Below, one piece after another: positions 44,509 to 53,569 of a stretch of 64,000 bases of DNA; positions within the stretch are counted from its first letter, which is position 1; each line of letters opens with the position of its first letter. The stretch is from Aeromonas enteropelogenes (GTDB lineage Bacteria; Pseudomonadota; Gammaproteobacteria; Enterobacterales; Aeromonadaceae). The notes below the pieces were generated by a model that worked only from the letters and a program-made list of their open reading frames with translations, had not been told where the DNA came from and searched no databases. The stretch lies in assembly GCF_000819845.1 (NCBI RefSeq), contig NZ_CDCG01000040.1, positions 29,023-93,022 on the forward strand. The letters are read 5' to 3'. Both the position numbers and the translations under genes were made by a program.

Positions 44509-46155
44509 TCAGCTGAACTGGTTGTACTCCTGGCGCAGCTTGCGAAAGCGATCCTGCTGGGCCGGGTTGAGAGGGATGCCGTCGAGGATATCCAGGGTGT
44601 CTTTGCACTCGGCGCCAAACTCCGGGCTCTTGCGATTTTTTTGCATCAACTGCAGCAGTACCTGGATCTTGTTGAGGGCGGCGCCGGTATTGGCGGGGGC
44701 GCGGCGCAGGGCCTCGCGAAAATGGCCCAGCGCCTGCTCCAGCTCGCCGGACTGATAGGCCTTGATGCCGAGCTCGTTGAGCTGCTGGTAGCGCTGGCGG
44801 CGCTCCAGCACCGTCTTGTCATCCCGGGTGGCCTGGATGCAGGTGGTGAGCAGCCGATCGCCATCTTCCGCCAACAGGCTCTGCAGGCTCTCGGCATATT
44901 CGAACTCGCCAAGCTGGTAGAGGGCGAGGATGGTCTCCCCGAGCAGGGCCGGCGGCATGGTGGCCGGCTCGTCGAGCCAGTTCTGGTTGGCGCGATAGAG
45001 CATCTTCTTGCCCTTGAGCAGCTCCCCCAGGGCGATTTGTACCCTGGCCTGGCAGATCTGCTCGAATACCGGGTAGTTGAACTCCGACATCATCAGGGAG
45101 TCGCGAATGCGCGACAGGGCGCTGTTCACCTGTTTTTGCAGGTTGGCGATGTGGTAGCTGTCGTTGCTGTTGAGGGCGTAGAGGGTCAGGGTCTGGATAT
45201 AGGCCCCCAGGTAGTGGGGGGTGCGGTGGATGGAGTTGCGCGAGAGATCGATGAGCGAGAGCAACACATCCTTGGCCTGGGCGTAGTCGTGGCGCTGCAG
45301 GCACACCTCCGCGAGCCGGCGCGAGAGCGGCACCGACTGGGGGGAAATATCCACTGCCCGCCTGAGCTCCTGCTGGGCCTGTTCATCCTTGCCCAGCGCC
45401 AGCAGGGATTCCGCCAGCCAGCGGTGGGCCTCCACCATCAAGGGGGTATTCTTGAGGGTCGCCTGCAGGTGGCTGACCGCTTCTTCATGAAGCCCCAGGG
45501 TATTGCACGCCTTGCCCAGGGTCAGCCGGGCCCAGCTGTTGTCCTGCCCGGCCAGCAGCTGGCGCATCAGGGTGCGGGCTTCCTGGGCCTGGCCCAGCTT
45601 GAGCTGGGTGTCGGCCTGCAGGCAGCGGCAATAGTTGGCAAAGCGGGGCACGGCCTCGGCCCGTTCGGCACAGGCGGTGAGCAGGGCGGGCAGATTGTTG
45701 TCGGCCAGGGCGGAGAAGATGCTGGAGAGGGCCTGACGGCGGGCCAGTGCGCGTTTCAAGCGAAACGAGAATTGCTCCTGGGAAAAGGGCTTCATCAGGT
45801 ATTCGTCGGGCTCGGCCTCGAGGGCGCTCAGCACCATGGCGCGGGAGCTGTCGCCGCTCACCATGATCACCACGCTTTTAGGGGGGATCAGGTTCTGATC
45901 CCGCAGGCTCTCGAGCAACTGACGGCCATTCTCGCCGACCCCGAGATCGTAATCGATGAGGTAGATGTCGTAGCTGCCCTTCTGGCAGCGGCGGCGCGCC
46001 TCCTCGGCGTTGTTGCAGAAGGTGATGTCGCTGATGCCGATGTTGATCAGCATCGCCTTCATCATCACCTGGAATGTGCGTTGCTCGTTGACCATCAGAA
46101 TGCGCTGGGGCTTGGGCGCGGTTTTCTTTTCAGGCTCTTTTTCCGGTGTCTGCAT
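44509..46155 (-). CDS. Response regulator receiver with TPR repeats
   Basis: The 548-residue product has a receiver domain at about 18-140 (RILMVNEQRTFQVMMKAML, YDIYLIDYDLG with the probable phospho-acceptor Asp, VIMVSGDSS, YLMKPFSQEQF). A long region of tetratricopeptide-like helices follows (EARTLMRQLLAGQDNSWARLTLGKACNTLGLHEEAVSHL, LALGKDEQAQQEL, GELEQALGHFREALRRAPANTGAALN). There is no DNA-binding or enzymatic output, so it probably signals by protein contacts. No kinase gene is adjacent. The start is weakly supported by its upstream sequence. Confidence 0.85.
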   Translation of the reverse strand: MQTPEKEPEKKTAPKPQRILMVNEQRTFQVMMKAMLINIGISDITFCNNAEEARRRCQKGSYDIYLIDYDLGVGENGRQLLESLRDQNLIPPKSVVIMVSGDSSRAMVLSALEAEPDEYLMKPFSQEQFSFRLKRALARRQALSSIFSALADNNLPALLTACAERAEAVPRFANYCRCLQADTQLKLGQAQEARTLMRQLLAGQDNSWARLTLGKACNTLGLHEEAVSHLQATLKNTPLMVEAHRWLAESLLALGKDEQAQQELRRAVDISPQSVPLSRRLAEVCLQRHDYAQAKDVLLSLIDLSRNSIHRTPHYLGAYIQTLTLYALNSNDSYHIANLQKQVNSALSRIRDSLMMSEFNYPVFEQICQARVQIALGELLKGKKMLYRANQNWLDEPATMPPALLGETILALYQLGEFEYAESLQSLLAEDGDRLLTTCIQATRDDKTVLERRQRYQQLNELGIKAYQSGELEQALGHFREALRRAPANTGAALNKIQVLLQLMQKNRKSPEFGAECKDTLDILDGIPLNPAQQDRFRKLRQEYNQFS

Positions 46156-46310
46156 CTGTCAGGGTCGAGGCGCTGCGGGCTGATGGGGGCAGTGTGCCAC
46201 CAAAGGGCCCGCAGAGGCAATTGGCCCGCAGCGATTGGATTGGGCGGACAAAAGGGGGGCATTTAGCCCCGGTCAAATGAGCCTTGTCAGGCTCTTGTCG
46301 TTTCTGGCGG

Positions 46311-47357
46311 TCAGGATTTCTCCCGGGCCAGATAGGGGGCAAACTGGGGGGTGTACTGCGCCTTGAAGCCGTCACCACTCTTGACGATGAGATAGACCGC
46401 CAGCTGGTGCGCCTTGGCGAAGGCCATCGCCTGTTCGGGTCCCATCACCATGAGGGCGGTGTCGAGGGCATCGGCCTCGAGCGCGGTCGGGGTGATCACG
46501 CTGGCGGAGACCAGCTTGTGGGTGATCGGCTGGCCGGTGGCGGGGTCGATGATGTGGGAGTAGCGCTTGCCATCAAGCTCGTAATAGTTGCGATAGCTGC
46601 CGGCGGTGCTGAGGGCCATGCCGTTCGGGCTCACCACGTCCGAGAAGGCACCCGGCTGGTCGGAAGGCTCGACGATGGCCACTTTCCACGGCTTGCCCTT
46701 GCTGTTGTTGCCCTTGCTGCGCACCGCTCCCGCCACCTCGATCAGGTAGTTGTTGACCCCCTTGCCCTCGAGCAGGGCGGCAATCTCGTCCGACGCGGCC
46801 CCTTCCCCCAGGGTGGAGAGATCGAGATAGAGGTCCGGAATGGACTTGCCGAGCAGGAAGTGATCCCCCTGGGGGAGCAGGGTCAGCTTGTCGATCCCGA
46901 CCCTCTGGCGGGCATCATTGATGGCCTGTGCATCCGGTCGTTTGACCGGTCGCTTGTCCGGGCCAAAGCCCCACAGATTCACTAGCGGGCCCACAGTCAC
47001 ATCCAGCTTGCCGCCGGTGAGGTGACCGGCGTCGATCCCCTGCTGCACTATCCTGGCCATGGCGGTTGGAATGGCCATGGGGGCATTGGCGGGGCCCTGA
47101 TTGAAGCGGGAGATGAGGGAGGCGGGATCGTAGGTGGAGATCTCCTTGTTCATCCGGGCCAGCAGGCGCTCCACCTCTTCTTTCAGCGCTGGCTCCCCCC
47201 CCGGGAAGGGATCGCTCAGGGTCACCACATAGTAGGTGCCCATGGTCTTGCCCTGAATACGGGTCTGGGCGGGTGGCGTGGGCTGGCAGCCGGTCAGGGC
47301 CAGCAACAGGACAAACAGCAGACCACGCAGGGCCGGCAGAGGGGAAATCGGCATCAT
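46311..47357 (-). CDS. apbE: FAD:protein FMN transferase (ApbE)
   Basis: The 348-residue product is a lipoprotein (lipobox LTGC) of the ApbE family, which attaches FMN covalently to threonines of target flavoproteins in the periplasm. Landmarks are GKTMGTYYVV, TYDPASLISRFN, VTVGPLVNLWGFG, YLDLSTLGEGAASD and the metal-binding ALDTALMVMG. In many bacteria apbE follows nqr or rnf genes; neither is in this window. Two tandem ATGs (47357, 47354) are possible; no clear ribosome binding site precedes them. Confidence 0.93.
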   Translation of the reverse strand: MMPISPLPALRGLLFVLLLALTGCQPTPPAQTRIQGKTMGTYYVVTLSDPFPGGEPALKEEVERLLARMNKEISTYDPASLISRFNQGPANAPMAIPTAMARIVQQGIDAGHLTGGKLDVTVGPLVNLWGFGPDKRPVKRPDAQAINDARQRVGIDKLTLLPQGDHFLLGKSIPDLYLDLSTLGEGAASDEIAALLEGKGVNNYLIEVAGAVRSKGNNSKGKPWKVAIVEPSDQPGAFSDVVSPNGMALSTAGSYRNYYELDGKRYSHIIDPATGQPITHKLVSASVITPTALEADALDTALMVMGPEQAMAFAKAHQLAVYLIVKSGDGFKAQYTPQFAPYLAREKS

Positions 47358-47534
47358 GGGAAGGCGTCTCGCACAGAGGTTGCATCATCGGGGCGCTAGC
47401 TTAGCCAAGGGGAGGGCGGCAAGCACCGGAAAATGACCGGAAAAATTAAACAGCCCGGGTCACTTGCCGGTGAAAGGGAAGGGAAATATTGCCTGTCGGG
47501 TGAGCTGGCCCGCACCTTTGCGCTAAAGTCATCG

Positions 47535-47552
47535 CCGATTGAAGACAATCGG
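47535..47552. promoter_or_regulatory. Dyad upstream of the azurin gene
   Basis: CCGATTG-AAGA-CAATCGG is a perfect 7-base inverted repeat with a 4-base spacer, about 95 bases before the azurin start. FNR/ANR sites have the same geometry but a different half-site (TTGAT), so the bound factor is unknown. The remaining bases of the 292-base apbE-azurin gap show nothing clear. Confidence 0.3.
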
Positions 47553-47649
47553 GTAAGATGAAGGTCGATTTTGACGACATCTTTGCTGGCCTCTTCCTGT
47601 TGTGCCAAGCGAACCTGTTGTCATCCATTGCTCATCCAAGGAGAAGATG

Positions 47650-48090
47650 ATGAAAAAGGCGATTACCCTGCTGTTTCTGACTACCCTGGCCGCTCCGGTG
47701 CTGGCTGACGAGTGCGCACTGGTTATCGAAGGCAATGATGCCATGCAGTTCAATCTCAAGGAGATGACGGTACCCGCCACCTGCAAGGAGGTGACGGTGA
47801 CCCTGAATCATACCGGCAAGCTGCCGGTGACCGGCATGGGCCACAACTGGGTATTGTCTCCCACCGCCGATTACCAGGCCGTGGCCACCGCAGGCATGAG
47901 CGCCGGTGCCGAGAATGACTATCTGCCCAAGGACGATCCGCGGGTGCTGGCCCACACCAAGCTGATCGGCGGCGGCGAGAGCAGCAGCGTCACCTTCAAG
48001 ACCGAGGGGCTGGCCGGTAAAGACCTCACCTTCTTCTGCTCCTTCCCGGGCCACTTCGCCATGATGAAAGGCACCTTCAAGGTCGGTTAA
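47650..48090 (+). CDS. Azurin (blue copper protein)
   Basis: The 146-residue precursor has a signal peptide (MKKAITLLFLTTLAAPVLA) followed by a mature azurin beginning DECALVIEGNDAMQFN. Copper ligands are visible: His in GMGHNWVLS, and Cys, His and Met in FFCSFPGHFAMMKG. The Cys pair in ECALVIEG and ATCKEV forms the usual disulfide. Azurins shuttle electrons in the periplasm, for example to nitrite reductase or peroxidase. ATG codons occur at 47647 and 47650; AAGGAG at 47638-47643 fits the second better. A terminator follows. Confidence 0.95.
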   Translation: MKKAITLLFLTTLAAPVLADECALVIEGNDAMQFNLKEMTVPATCKEVTVTLNHTGKLPVTGMGHNWVLSPTADYQAVATAGMSAGAENDYLPKDDPRVLAHTKLIGGGESSSVTFKTEGLAGKDLTFFCSFPGHFAMMKGTFKVG

Positions 48091-48110
48091 GCGCCTTTGT
48101 AGCAACCAGC

Positions 48111-48137
48111 AAAAAGCCGGGATGATCCCGGCTTTTT
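48111..48137. terminator. Bidirectional terminator after azurin
   Basis: AAAAAGCCGGGA (48111-48122) pairs with TCCCGGCTTTTT (48126-48137), with A and T runs on both sides. It separates convergent genes. Confidence 0.88.
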
Positions 48138-48166
48138 TGTCTTCGTCATCTGCCAGATGAAGCGAG

Positions 48167-48724
48167 TCATTTATGTTGCAGGGTAAAGAAGGCGATGGTG
48201 GTCTTTTTCCCGCACTCGAAGTGGATGCTCTGTTCGCCATTGATCACCAGGGTTTCGTTGGGCGCGACGCGTTGGCCCTGCACGGAGAGCTGGCCCTCCA
48301 GCAGGTGGCAGAGGTAGTGCTTGTCTGCCTCCAGGGTGAGAGCGAGCGGGAAGGGGAGGGTCAGCACCCGCACGTTGGCGCTGATGCGATCCGGATGGTA
48401 GATAAGCCCGAGATCCGTCACCTCTTTTTTCAGCAACTCGCAGTGGGTCTCGTCATCGCCGCTGAAGTGGGCTGCCTCGAAGGTGGCGTAAGGGTGGCCG
48501 TTAAGCACGAAGCCGGCGCCGCTCACGGGCAACAGGATGCGCTGATAGCCAGGGAAGCGGGAAAATGTACCCGCCCCCTTGATGGGAGCCGAACTCAGCC
48601 GGTAGTCAAAGTCGAGCCCATCTAGGGTTGCGCCCTTGGGGGAGATGAGGATCTGGGCTGTGGTGCCCTGCTTGTTCTTCCAGGGCATCTTCTGATGGTC
48701 AGACTCTTTGATCAGGGTGATCAC
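48167..48724 (-). CDS. HutD/Ves-family cupin-like protein
   Basis: The 185-residue product matches the HutD/Ves family: KMPWKNKQGTTAQILISPKGA near the start, then FDYRLSSAPIKGAGTFSRFPGYQRILLPVSG and FSGDDETHCELL. HutD proteins accompany histidine utilisation genes or stand alone; their role is not established, and a regulatory or small-molecule-binding role has been suggested. No hut genes are nearby. The start is a GTG at 48724, supported by GAGGA 8 bases upstream. Confidence 0.82.
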   Translation of the reverse strand: MITLIKESDHQKMPWKNKQGTTAQILISPKGATLDGLDFDYRLSSAPIKGAGTFSRFPGYQRILLPVSGAGFVLNGHPYATFEAAHFSGDDETHCELLKKEVTDLGLIYHPDRISANVRVLTLPFPLALTLEADKHYLCHLLEGQLSVQGQRVAPNETLVINGEQSIHFECGKKTTIAFFTLQHK

Positions 48725-48806
48725 GGCATTTCCTCATAATCGGTCAATAGACAGGGAGCCGGGGCTTGCCGCCCCGGCTCCCTGATAGGGCATGGGGATG
48801 ATGGCG

Positions 48807-49466
48807 TCAGCCCTGACCATCCAGCGCTGCCAGGCGCGCCTCCATGGCGGCCAACCTGTTTTTAAGCTCGCTCACCTCAAGCTCCAGCTCGCTCAGGCGA
48901 TCCGCGGCAGGGGAGGCATAGGTGGCCGCCGGGGCCGACTCCATCAGGGCCTGGATATCCACCTCGCCGCTGAACAGGTGGGCGTAGCGGGATTCCCGCT
49001 TGCCCGGCTCGCGGGGCAGCTTGACCACGTAGGGGCCACGTTCGATCAGGGTATTGAGCACCCCATCCACCTGGGTGACGTCGTCGAAGCTGCACAGGCG
49101 GTTGGTGCGCGAGCGCAGCTCCCCCGGGGTTTGCGGGCCGCGCAGCAGCAGCTCGCAGATGATGCCAAGCTCGCGGGCATCGAACTTCAGCTCGCCGAAC
49201 TCGGTGTTGCAGAATCTGTGCTGGTAGCGGGGTACCCGGGCGTTGAAACCGGCGGTGTTGACCACCAGGCGCTTTCTGATCAGCTCGTCCACCACGGCAC
49301 GGATATCGAGCTCGGAGAGCTCCAGCACCGGCTCGCGGTTGCTCTTCTGGTTGCAGGCGTTGACCAGGGCGTTGAGGGAGAGGGGATATTGATCCGGGGT
49401 GCAGATCTCTTTTTCAATCAGGCAGCCGATGACGCGGGCTTCCAGTGGGCCAAGTACTAACTCCAT
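48807..49466 (-). CDS. YceH-like DUF480 (UPF0502) protein
   Basis: The 219-residue product has the family's two winged-helix-like halves: [43 protein letters not shown] (in blocks), [10 protein letters not shown], then [22 protein letters not shown] and [25 protein letters not shown]-terminal coiled coil follows ([25 protein letters not shown]). Function is unknown; the fold suggests DNA or protein binding. AGGGAGTAGGAA precedes the ATG. Confidence 0.9.
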   Translation of the reverse strand: MELVLGPLEARVIGCLIEKEICTPDQYPLSLNALVNACNQKSNREPVLELSELDIRAVVDELIRKRLVVNTAGFNARVPRYQHRFCNTEFGELKFDARELGIICELLLRGPQTPGELRSRTNRLCSFDDVTQVDGVLNTLIERGPYVVKLPREPGKRESRYAHLFSGEVDIQALMESAPAATYASPAADRLSELELEVSELKNRLAAMEARLAALDGQG

Positions 49467-49593
49467 TTCCTACTCCCTTCTGAATCGATATAAGCAAGTG
49501 CCCCTATCTTAGTCATGGCCCGGATGGCGTCCAGCGTGGCGCCCCATTTTTGCGAAGCCGCCGCGGCCTTGGCGAAAGGCTCGCCAACCGGGC

Positions 49594-51732
49594 TCAGGGG
49601 CGCTCGCGATAGAAACGGGCCTTGTCGGCATACATGGCGTCGTCCGCCACCCGGCTGAGGTTGGCCAGCGGGGTCTGTTCGCTGCAGCTCCAGCCGATGG
49701 CAAAGCGCAGGGGGAAGTGCTGCTCCCCATGGTGCGCCATGGCGCTTTGCTGGCTCTCCTTGAGCCGGGCCGCGAGCCGTTGGCAGCCCGCCTCATCCGC
49801 CTCGGCCAGCAGCACGAACTCATCCCCGCCGATGCGGAAGATCTGCTCGTCCTGGCGACAGTGGGTGAGCAGCAACTGGGCCATGCCATTGAGCAGGGCA
49901 TCTCCGGCCTCGTGGCCATAGTGATCATTGGTGTGTTTGAGGCCGTTGAGATCCAACATGAAGAGGGAGAGAGGACGCTCAGGATGGCGGGCATGCACCG
50001 CCTGATAGTGGGCAAACGCCTCCTCGAAGGCCTGACGGTTGGGCAGGCCGGTCAGGTTGTCGGTGCGGGCCACCCGGGCCAGCTCATCGGTGAAGAGCCG
50101 CCCCTCGATCCCGGTCGCCAGCTGTTTGGCAAACAGGTGGAGGATGGCGTCATCGTCAGGCTCCAGCCCTTCGGCGCTTACCATCAGGTAGCCAAACAGC
50201 ACGCCACCCTGGCTGCCGGGCAGGGGCAGCACCCGCCAGATCTCATCGTGCCACGGGTATGGGCTTGGGGGGACATCTTCCGCCACCAGTCGGGTCAGCT
50301 TGGCGGTCAGGCGCGCACGCTCGGGGGCCGCCAGCTCCTGGGTCAGCACATAGGGATCCTGCCCCTCGCGCCGGATCACCAGCCCCCAGCGATGGCCATG
50401 GTAGAGCTGGGAGAGCTGATGCAAGGCGGAAGTGGCCAGCTGGGAGATGTTCACGTCCAACTGCTGGTGCAGGGCGAATTGCAGCCAGGATTGCAGTATG
50501 TGACGGCTGCGCTCTACCCGGCTCAGGGCCGAACGCAGCGCCGTGGTCTGGGTGGCCACCTCCAGCTCCAGCTTGTCGTTGAAGTCGCGCAGTTGCTGGT
50601 TGAAGGCCTCCTTCTCCCGGTTGGCCAGCTGCAACTGCTCGTTTTGCTGGTGCAGCGCCATCACCTGCGCCGAGATGGTGCGGGCCATCTCCTGCAGCAG
50701 GCGGCGCACCTCGTCGTATTCCACGAAGCGCAGCGGGGCGAGCTGTTGCTGGTAATCCCCCCGGCCGTAGCCACGCACCATGGCCGCCAGGGCGACCAGG
50801 GGTCTGCTGAGCCAGCGGGTGAGCCAGATGCACACCAGCACCACCAGCACCAGCATGCCGATGATGGACCAGGTGAAGATGCGCTGGGAGTTGTTCAGTT
50901 CCTGCACTCGGTCGTTGTTGTAGCTGGAGAGGGTGATGGTCGCCTGCAATCCATCGCTCAGCAGGGGCCAGTCGATGGACATGGGGTGTTCCATCTCCAG
51001 CGACATGTCCGGATCAAGGGCGAGATCGGTGGGGACCGGACTCTGGTAGAGCAGCGTCTGATCATGGGTGATGCTCAGGGACTCCCGCCCCTTGAGATAG
51101 GGCTCCAGCACCCGGGCGATGTTCTTCCAGGGGAGGATCGCCAGCACGAAGCCGGAAGGCGTCTGCAACACGCCGGCCCGCTGGTAGTTGCGATAGACGG
51201 GGGCCACCAGGGCGATGCCGCCGCTCCCTTGTCCGCCCGGCATGGCACTCAAGGCGGGATCGCTGACGGGAAGCAGCAGGTGTTTGCCCTGGCGGGCTTC
51301 CCGGGTCTTGCTCCAGGTCAGCAAGGGTGCGATGAGATCGCTCGATTCCAGCATGGTGGCACGGCCGTTGACGTACTCGACCACCTGACCGGACTTGTCG
51401 AGCAGGTAGGCGGCGTGGATCAGATCGTTGCCCTTGACGAAGCTGGCGAGGATCAGGCGAGCGTGGCTCGAGAAGAGGAAATTGTCGATAGCCTGGTGGA
51501 GCACTCTGTCGTGGCTGAGCTGGTTGAGCTGGGTACCGATGAGTTCGCTGCGAAAGCGCACATCCCGGGCCATGCTGGCAAGGGCACGTTCGAGCTGATC
51601 CTGCTCGCTCTGGGCGATGATCTCGTGCTGTCGGGTCAGCAGCACTCCGCTGGCCAGCAGGGTGGGCAGCAGGGCGACGGCGAACAGGATGACCACCAGG
51701 GTCGGTCCCAGGCGAAAGGTGCGGGTACTCAT
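49594..51732 (-). CDS. Membrane diguanylate cyclase (GGDEF) with periplasmic sensor
   Basis: The 712-residue product has an N-terminal helix (residues 10-32) and a periplasmic Cache-like region to about 285. A second helix follows (FTWSIIGMLVLVVLVCIWLT), then a HAMP-like segment (LSRPLVALAAMVRGYGRGDYQ), a coiled coil at about 350-410, a GAF-like region and a C-terminal GGDEF domain. The active-site loop RIGGDEFVLL is intact. The inhibitory site five residues upstream reads RQDE rather than RxxD, so product inhibition may be weak. Its ATG overlaps the stop of the upstream binding-protein gene (ATGA), implying a joint sensory function. Confidence 0.9.
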   Translation of the reverse strand: MSTRTFRLGPTLVVILFAVALLPTLLASGVLLTRQHEIIAQSEQDQLERALASMARDVRFRSELIGTQLNQLSHDRVLHQAIDNFLFSSHARLILASFVKGNDLIHAAYLLDKSGQVVEYVNGRATMLESSDLIAPLLTWSKTREARQGKHLLLPVSDPALSAMPGGQGSGGIALVAPVYRNYQRAGVLQTPSGFVLAILPWKNIARVLEPYLKGRESLSITHDQTLLYQSPVPTDLALDPDMSLEMEHPMSIDWPLLSDGLQATITLSSYNNDRVQELNNSQRIFTWSIIGMLVLVVLVCIWLTRWLSRPLVALAAMVRGYGRGDYQQQLAPLRFVEYDEVRRLLQEMARTISAQVMALHQQNEQLQLANREKEAFNQQLRDFNDKLELEVATQTTALRSALSRVERSRHILQSWLQFALHQQLDVNISQLATSALHQLSQLYHGHRWGLVIRREGQDPYVLTQELAAPERARLTAKLTRLVAEDVPPSPYPWHDEIWRVLPLPGSQGGVLFGYLMVSAEGLEPDDDAILHLFAKQLATGIEGRLFTDELARVARTDNLTGLPNRQAFEEAFAHYQAVHARHPERPLSLFMLDLNGLKHTNDHYGHEAGDALLNGMAQLLLTHCRQDEQIFRIGGDEFVLLAEADEAGCQRLAARLKESQQSAMAHHGEQHFPLRFAIGWSCSEQTPLANLSRVADDAMYADKARFYRERP

Positions 51733-52943
51733 GGTGCATTGACCTGAAGATGCTGGCGATCCGCCAGCTGTTGCATGTAACGGGCGGTGTCGGTCGCACT
51801 GCCTCCCTCCCGGGCCCGTTCAAAACCGGTGGCCATCGCCTGCCAGGCGACCGCCATGGCGCTCCCGGAAGGCATGGGGGCGCTGCGGGTGAACTGTTCA
51901 AGCAGCACGCGGGCACGGGGATCCGGGCTCTGGCCGATGGCGGCAAAGCTATCCCGATTGACTGGCAGCAGGGCGCCGCGGCGGTAGATGAAATCCTGGG
52001 TATCGCTGCGCTGGATAAAAGCCATCAGGGCCTGGATGACGGGACGGCGATCCTCATCCTCCATGGCGGATGCCGCAACGCCAATCACATAGGCGCCGCT
52101 CATGGAGCTCATGGGGCGTGTCTGCCAGGCGGGCAGCAGAGCCACCCCCAGTCTCTCGCCCATGTTTTTCGTCAGATCGCTGAAGGCCCAATCCCCGTTG
52201 ATGAGATAGGCGCTCCTGCCCGTGCTGAAGCGGGAGAGAGCCGCGTCATAGTCGCCATCGGGATCGACCCAGCCCTGACGGGCCACGGTACGGTAGGCCT
52301 CCAGTGCCTGCACCATGGCAGGGGTATCGAGGGTGATGCGCCCGTCAGTCACCGGGGAGCCCCCGAAGGTGCGCAGGAAGGCGGCAAGATAATACATATC
52401 CTCATAGGGCCAGCTGATGGGCATTATGCCCCTGGCCGTCAGGTCGGGGGCGATCTGTGCAAACTGTTGCCACTCGGTCACCGGGGTGGATACCAGCTCT
52501 TTGTTGTAGAACAGCATCAGGTGGTTGCCCTGCATCATGGGCATGCCCCAGCGCTGCCGATCGAGGGTGACATAGGAGAGCGTCTCGGCCATCAGCTCGT
52601 TGGAGAACCAGTCGGCCGGCAGGGGGGCGAGCTTCATCTGACGGTAAAGCCCGAGAAAATCGGAGGGGATCAGCATCAGATCCGGCAGCCCCCTGGACTG
52701 GGCCGCCAGCAGGATATCTCCCTTGATCTTGCTGGGCTCTATCTGCAGTACGCTCACCCGCTGATCCTGTTCCCGGTTGAAGCGGGCGATCACCTCGTCG
52801 ATGACGTAGCCGGCCTGTTGGGAGTGCCATAGCTCCAGCGCGGGGCCGCGGGCCTGCAGGGGAGAGGTGAAGCAGAACAGAGCAAGCAGCAACAGCACAT
52901 GGAAGGGGAATGTCATATTCATATTATTTTCGGCGTTAGCCAT
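51729..52943 (-). CDS. Periplasmic solute-binding protein paired with the diguanylate cyclase
   Basis: The 404-residue product has a signal peptide (FPFHVLLLLALFCFTSPLQA) and the fold of sugar-type extracellular binding proteins (family 1). It shows ELWHSQQAGYVIDEVIARFNREQ, PDLMLIPSDFLGLYRQ, then WGMPMMQGNHLMLFYNKEL and YLINGDWAFSDLTKNMGERLGVALLPAW. There are no permease or ATPase genes nearby; the next gene, overlapping by four bases, is a membrane diguanylate cyclase. It most likely presents a ligand to that sensor, as NspS does for MbaA in Vibrio. The ligand is unknown. ATGs at 52922 and 52916 are alternative starts. Confidence 0.83.
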   Translation of the reverse strand: MANAENNMNMTFPFHVLLLLALFCFTSPLQARGPALELWHSQQAGYVIDEVIARFNREQDQRVSVLQIEPSKIKGDILLAAQSRGLPDLMLIPSDFLGLYRQMKLAPLPADWFSNELMAETLSYVTLDRQRWGMPMMQGNHLMLFYNKELVSTPVTEWQQFAQIAPDLTARGIMPISWPYEDMYYLAAFLRTFGGSPVTDGRITLDTPAMVQALEAYRTVARQGWVDPDGDYDAALSRFSTGRSAYLINGDWAFSDLTKNMGERLGVALLPAWQTRPMSSMSGAYVIGVAASAMEDEDRRPVIQALMAFIQRSDTQDFIYRRGALLPVNRDSFAAIGQSPDPRARVLLEQFTRSAPMPSGSAMAVAWQAMATGFERAREGGSATDTARYMQQLADRQHLQVNAP

Positions 52944-53020
52944 TGAATCACAAGGGAAAAATTTAACAAATAACCACCTTGGCAGGTAGCGCTATTGTCC
53001 CGCTAATTGACATAAATAGC

Positions 53021-53046
53021 AAAAAGCCCGGCGCGGAAGCCGGGCT
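53021..53046 (-). terminator. Terminator of the YdcH-like gene
   Basis: AGCCCGGC (53025-53032) pairs with GCCGGGCT (53039-53046); the minus strand then reads a T-run (complement of 53021-53025). Confidence 0.8.
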
Positions 53047-53084
53047 GAGGGATAAATTGCTTATCCGGATATTCGTTGAGGCAT

Positions 53085-53303
53085 CTATTGCTGTGGATGT
53101 TGCTTGAGGATCTCGTATATCTCCTCTTTCAGTTTCAGTTTCTGTTTTTTCAGATCCTTCACCTCGGAGCTGTAATCGCTGGCATGGTGTTTTTCCAGCT
53201 TTCGAATCTCCTCATCCAGGTCGTTGTGCAAGTCAAACATCTTCTGGAAATGGACATCACTGCTCTTCAGTTTCGAGATGAGTTCTCTGTACTCTGGGAA
53301 CAT
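53085..53303 (-). CDS. Small DUF465 (YdcH-like) coiled-coil protein
   Basis: The 72-residue product is a single helical hairpin: MFPEYRELISKLKSSDVHFQKMFDLHNDLDEEIRKLE and then SEVKDLKKQKLKLKEEIYEILK (in blocks). This is the signature of the YdcH/SlyX-like DUF465 family, of unknown function. AAGGAGG lies 9 bases upstream of the ATG at 53303, so the longer frame to 53426 is rejected. It is monocistronic, with its own terminator. Confidence 0.88.
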   Translation of the reverse strand: MFPEYRELISKLKSSDVHFQKMFDLHNDLDEEIRKLEKHHASDYSSEVKDLKKQKLKLKEEIYEILKQHPQQ

Positions 53304-53530
53304 GTAATGGAGCCTCCTTGGTTTCGTTTGATTGTGCCTGTGAATCCAAGCTACCCCTTCGCCGTGGTGAGGAATGTGATCCCGATCGAATTTGATGCCA
53401 TTCGTTGGTTTTTGCCAGCGGGACATTTTTAACTAGTTGAATTTAAACAAGATAATAAAACCATCAATGATGGCGGTGCGACGAATTTGTGCGCATCTTC
53501 ACAGAAGTCGGCCAACGCAGCGGCAAACAA

Positions 53531-53549
53531 AAAGGGACCCCAAGGTCCC
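53531..53549 (-). terminator. Short terminator after the exported protein gene
   Basis: GGGACC (53534-53539) pairs with GGTCCC (53544-53549) around CCAA; on the minus strand it is followed by a T-run (complement of the A residues at 53529-53533). Confidence 0.65.
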
Positions 53550-53569
53550 CTCAATGACGGCCGGCAGGC

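Noticed and set aside
50912..50928. TGTTGTAGCTG resembling a Ter core inside the diguanylate cyclase gene
   Set aside because: It has two mismatches within coding sequence (Asn/Ser codons), again at chance frequency.
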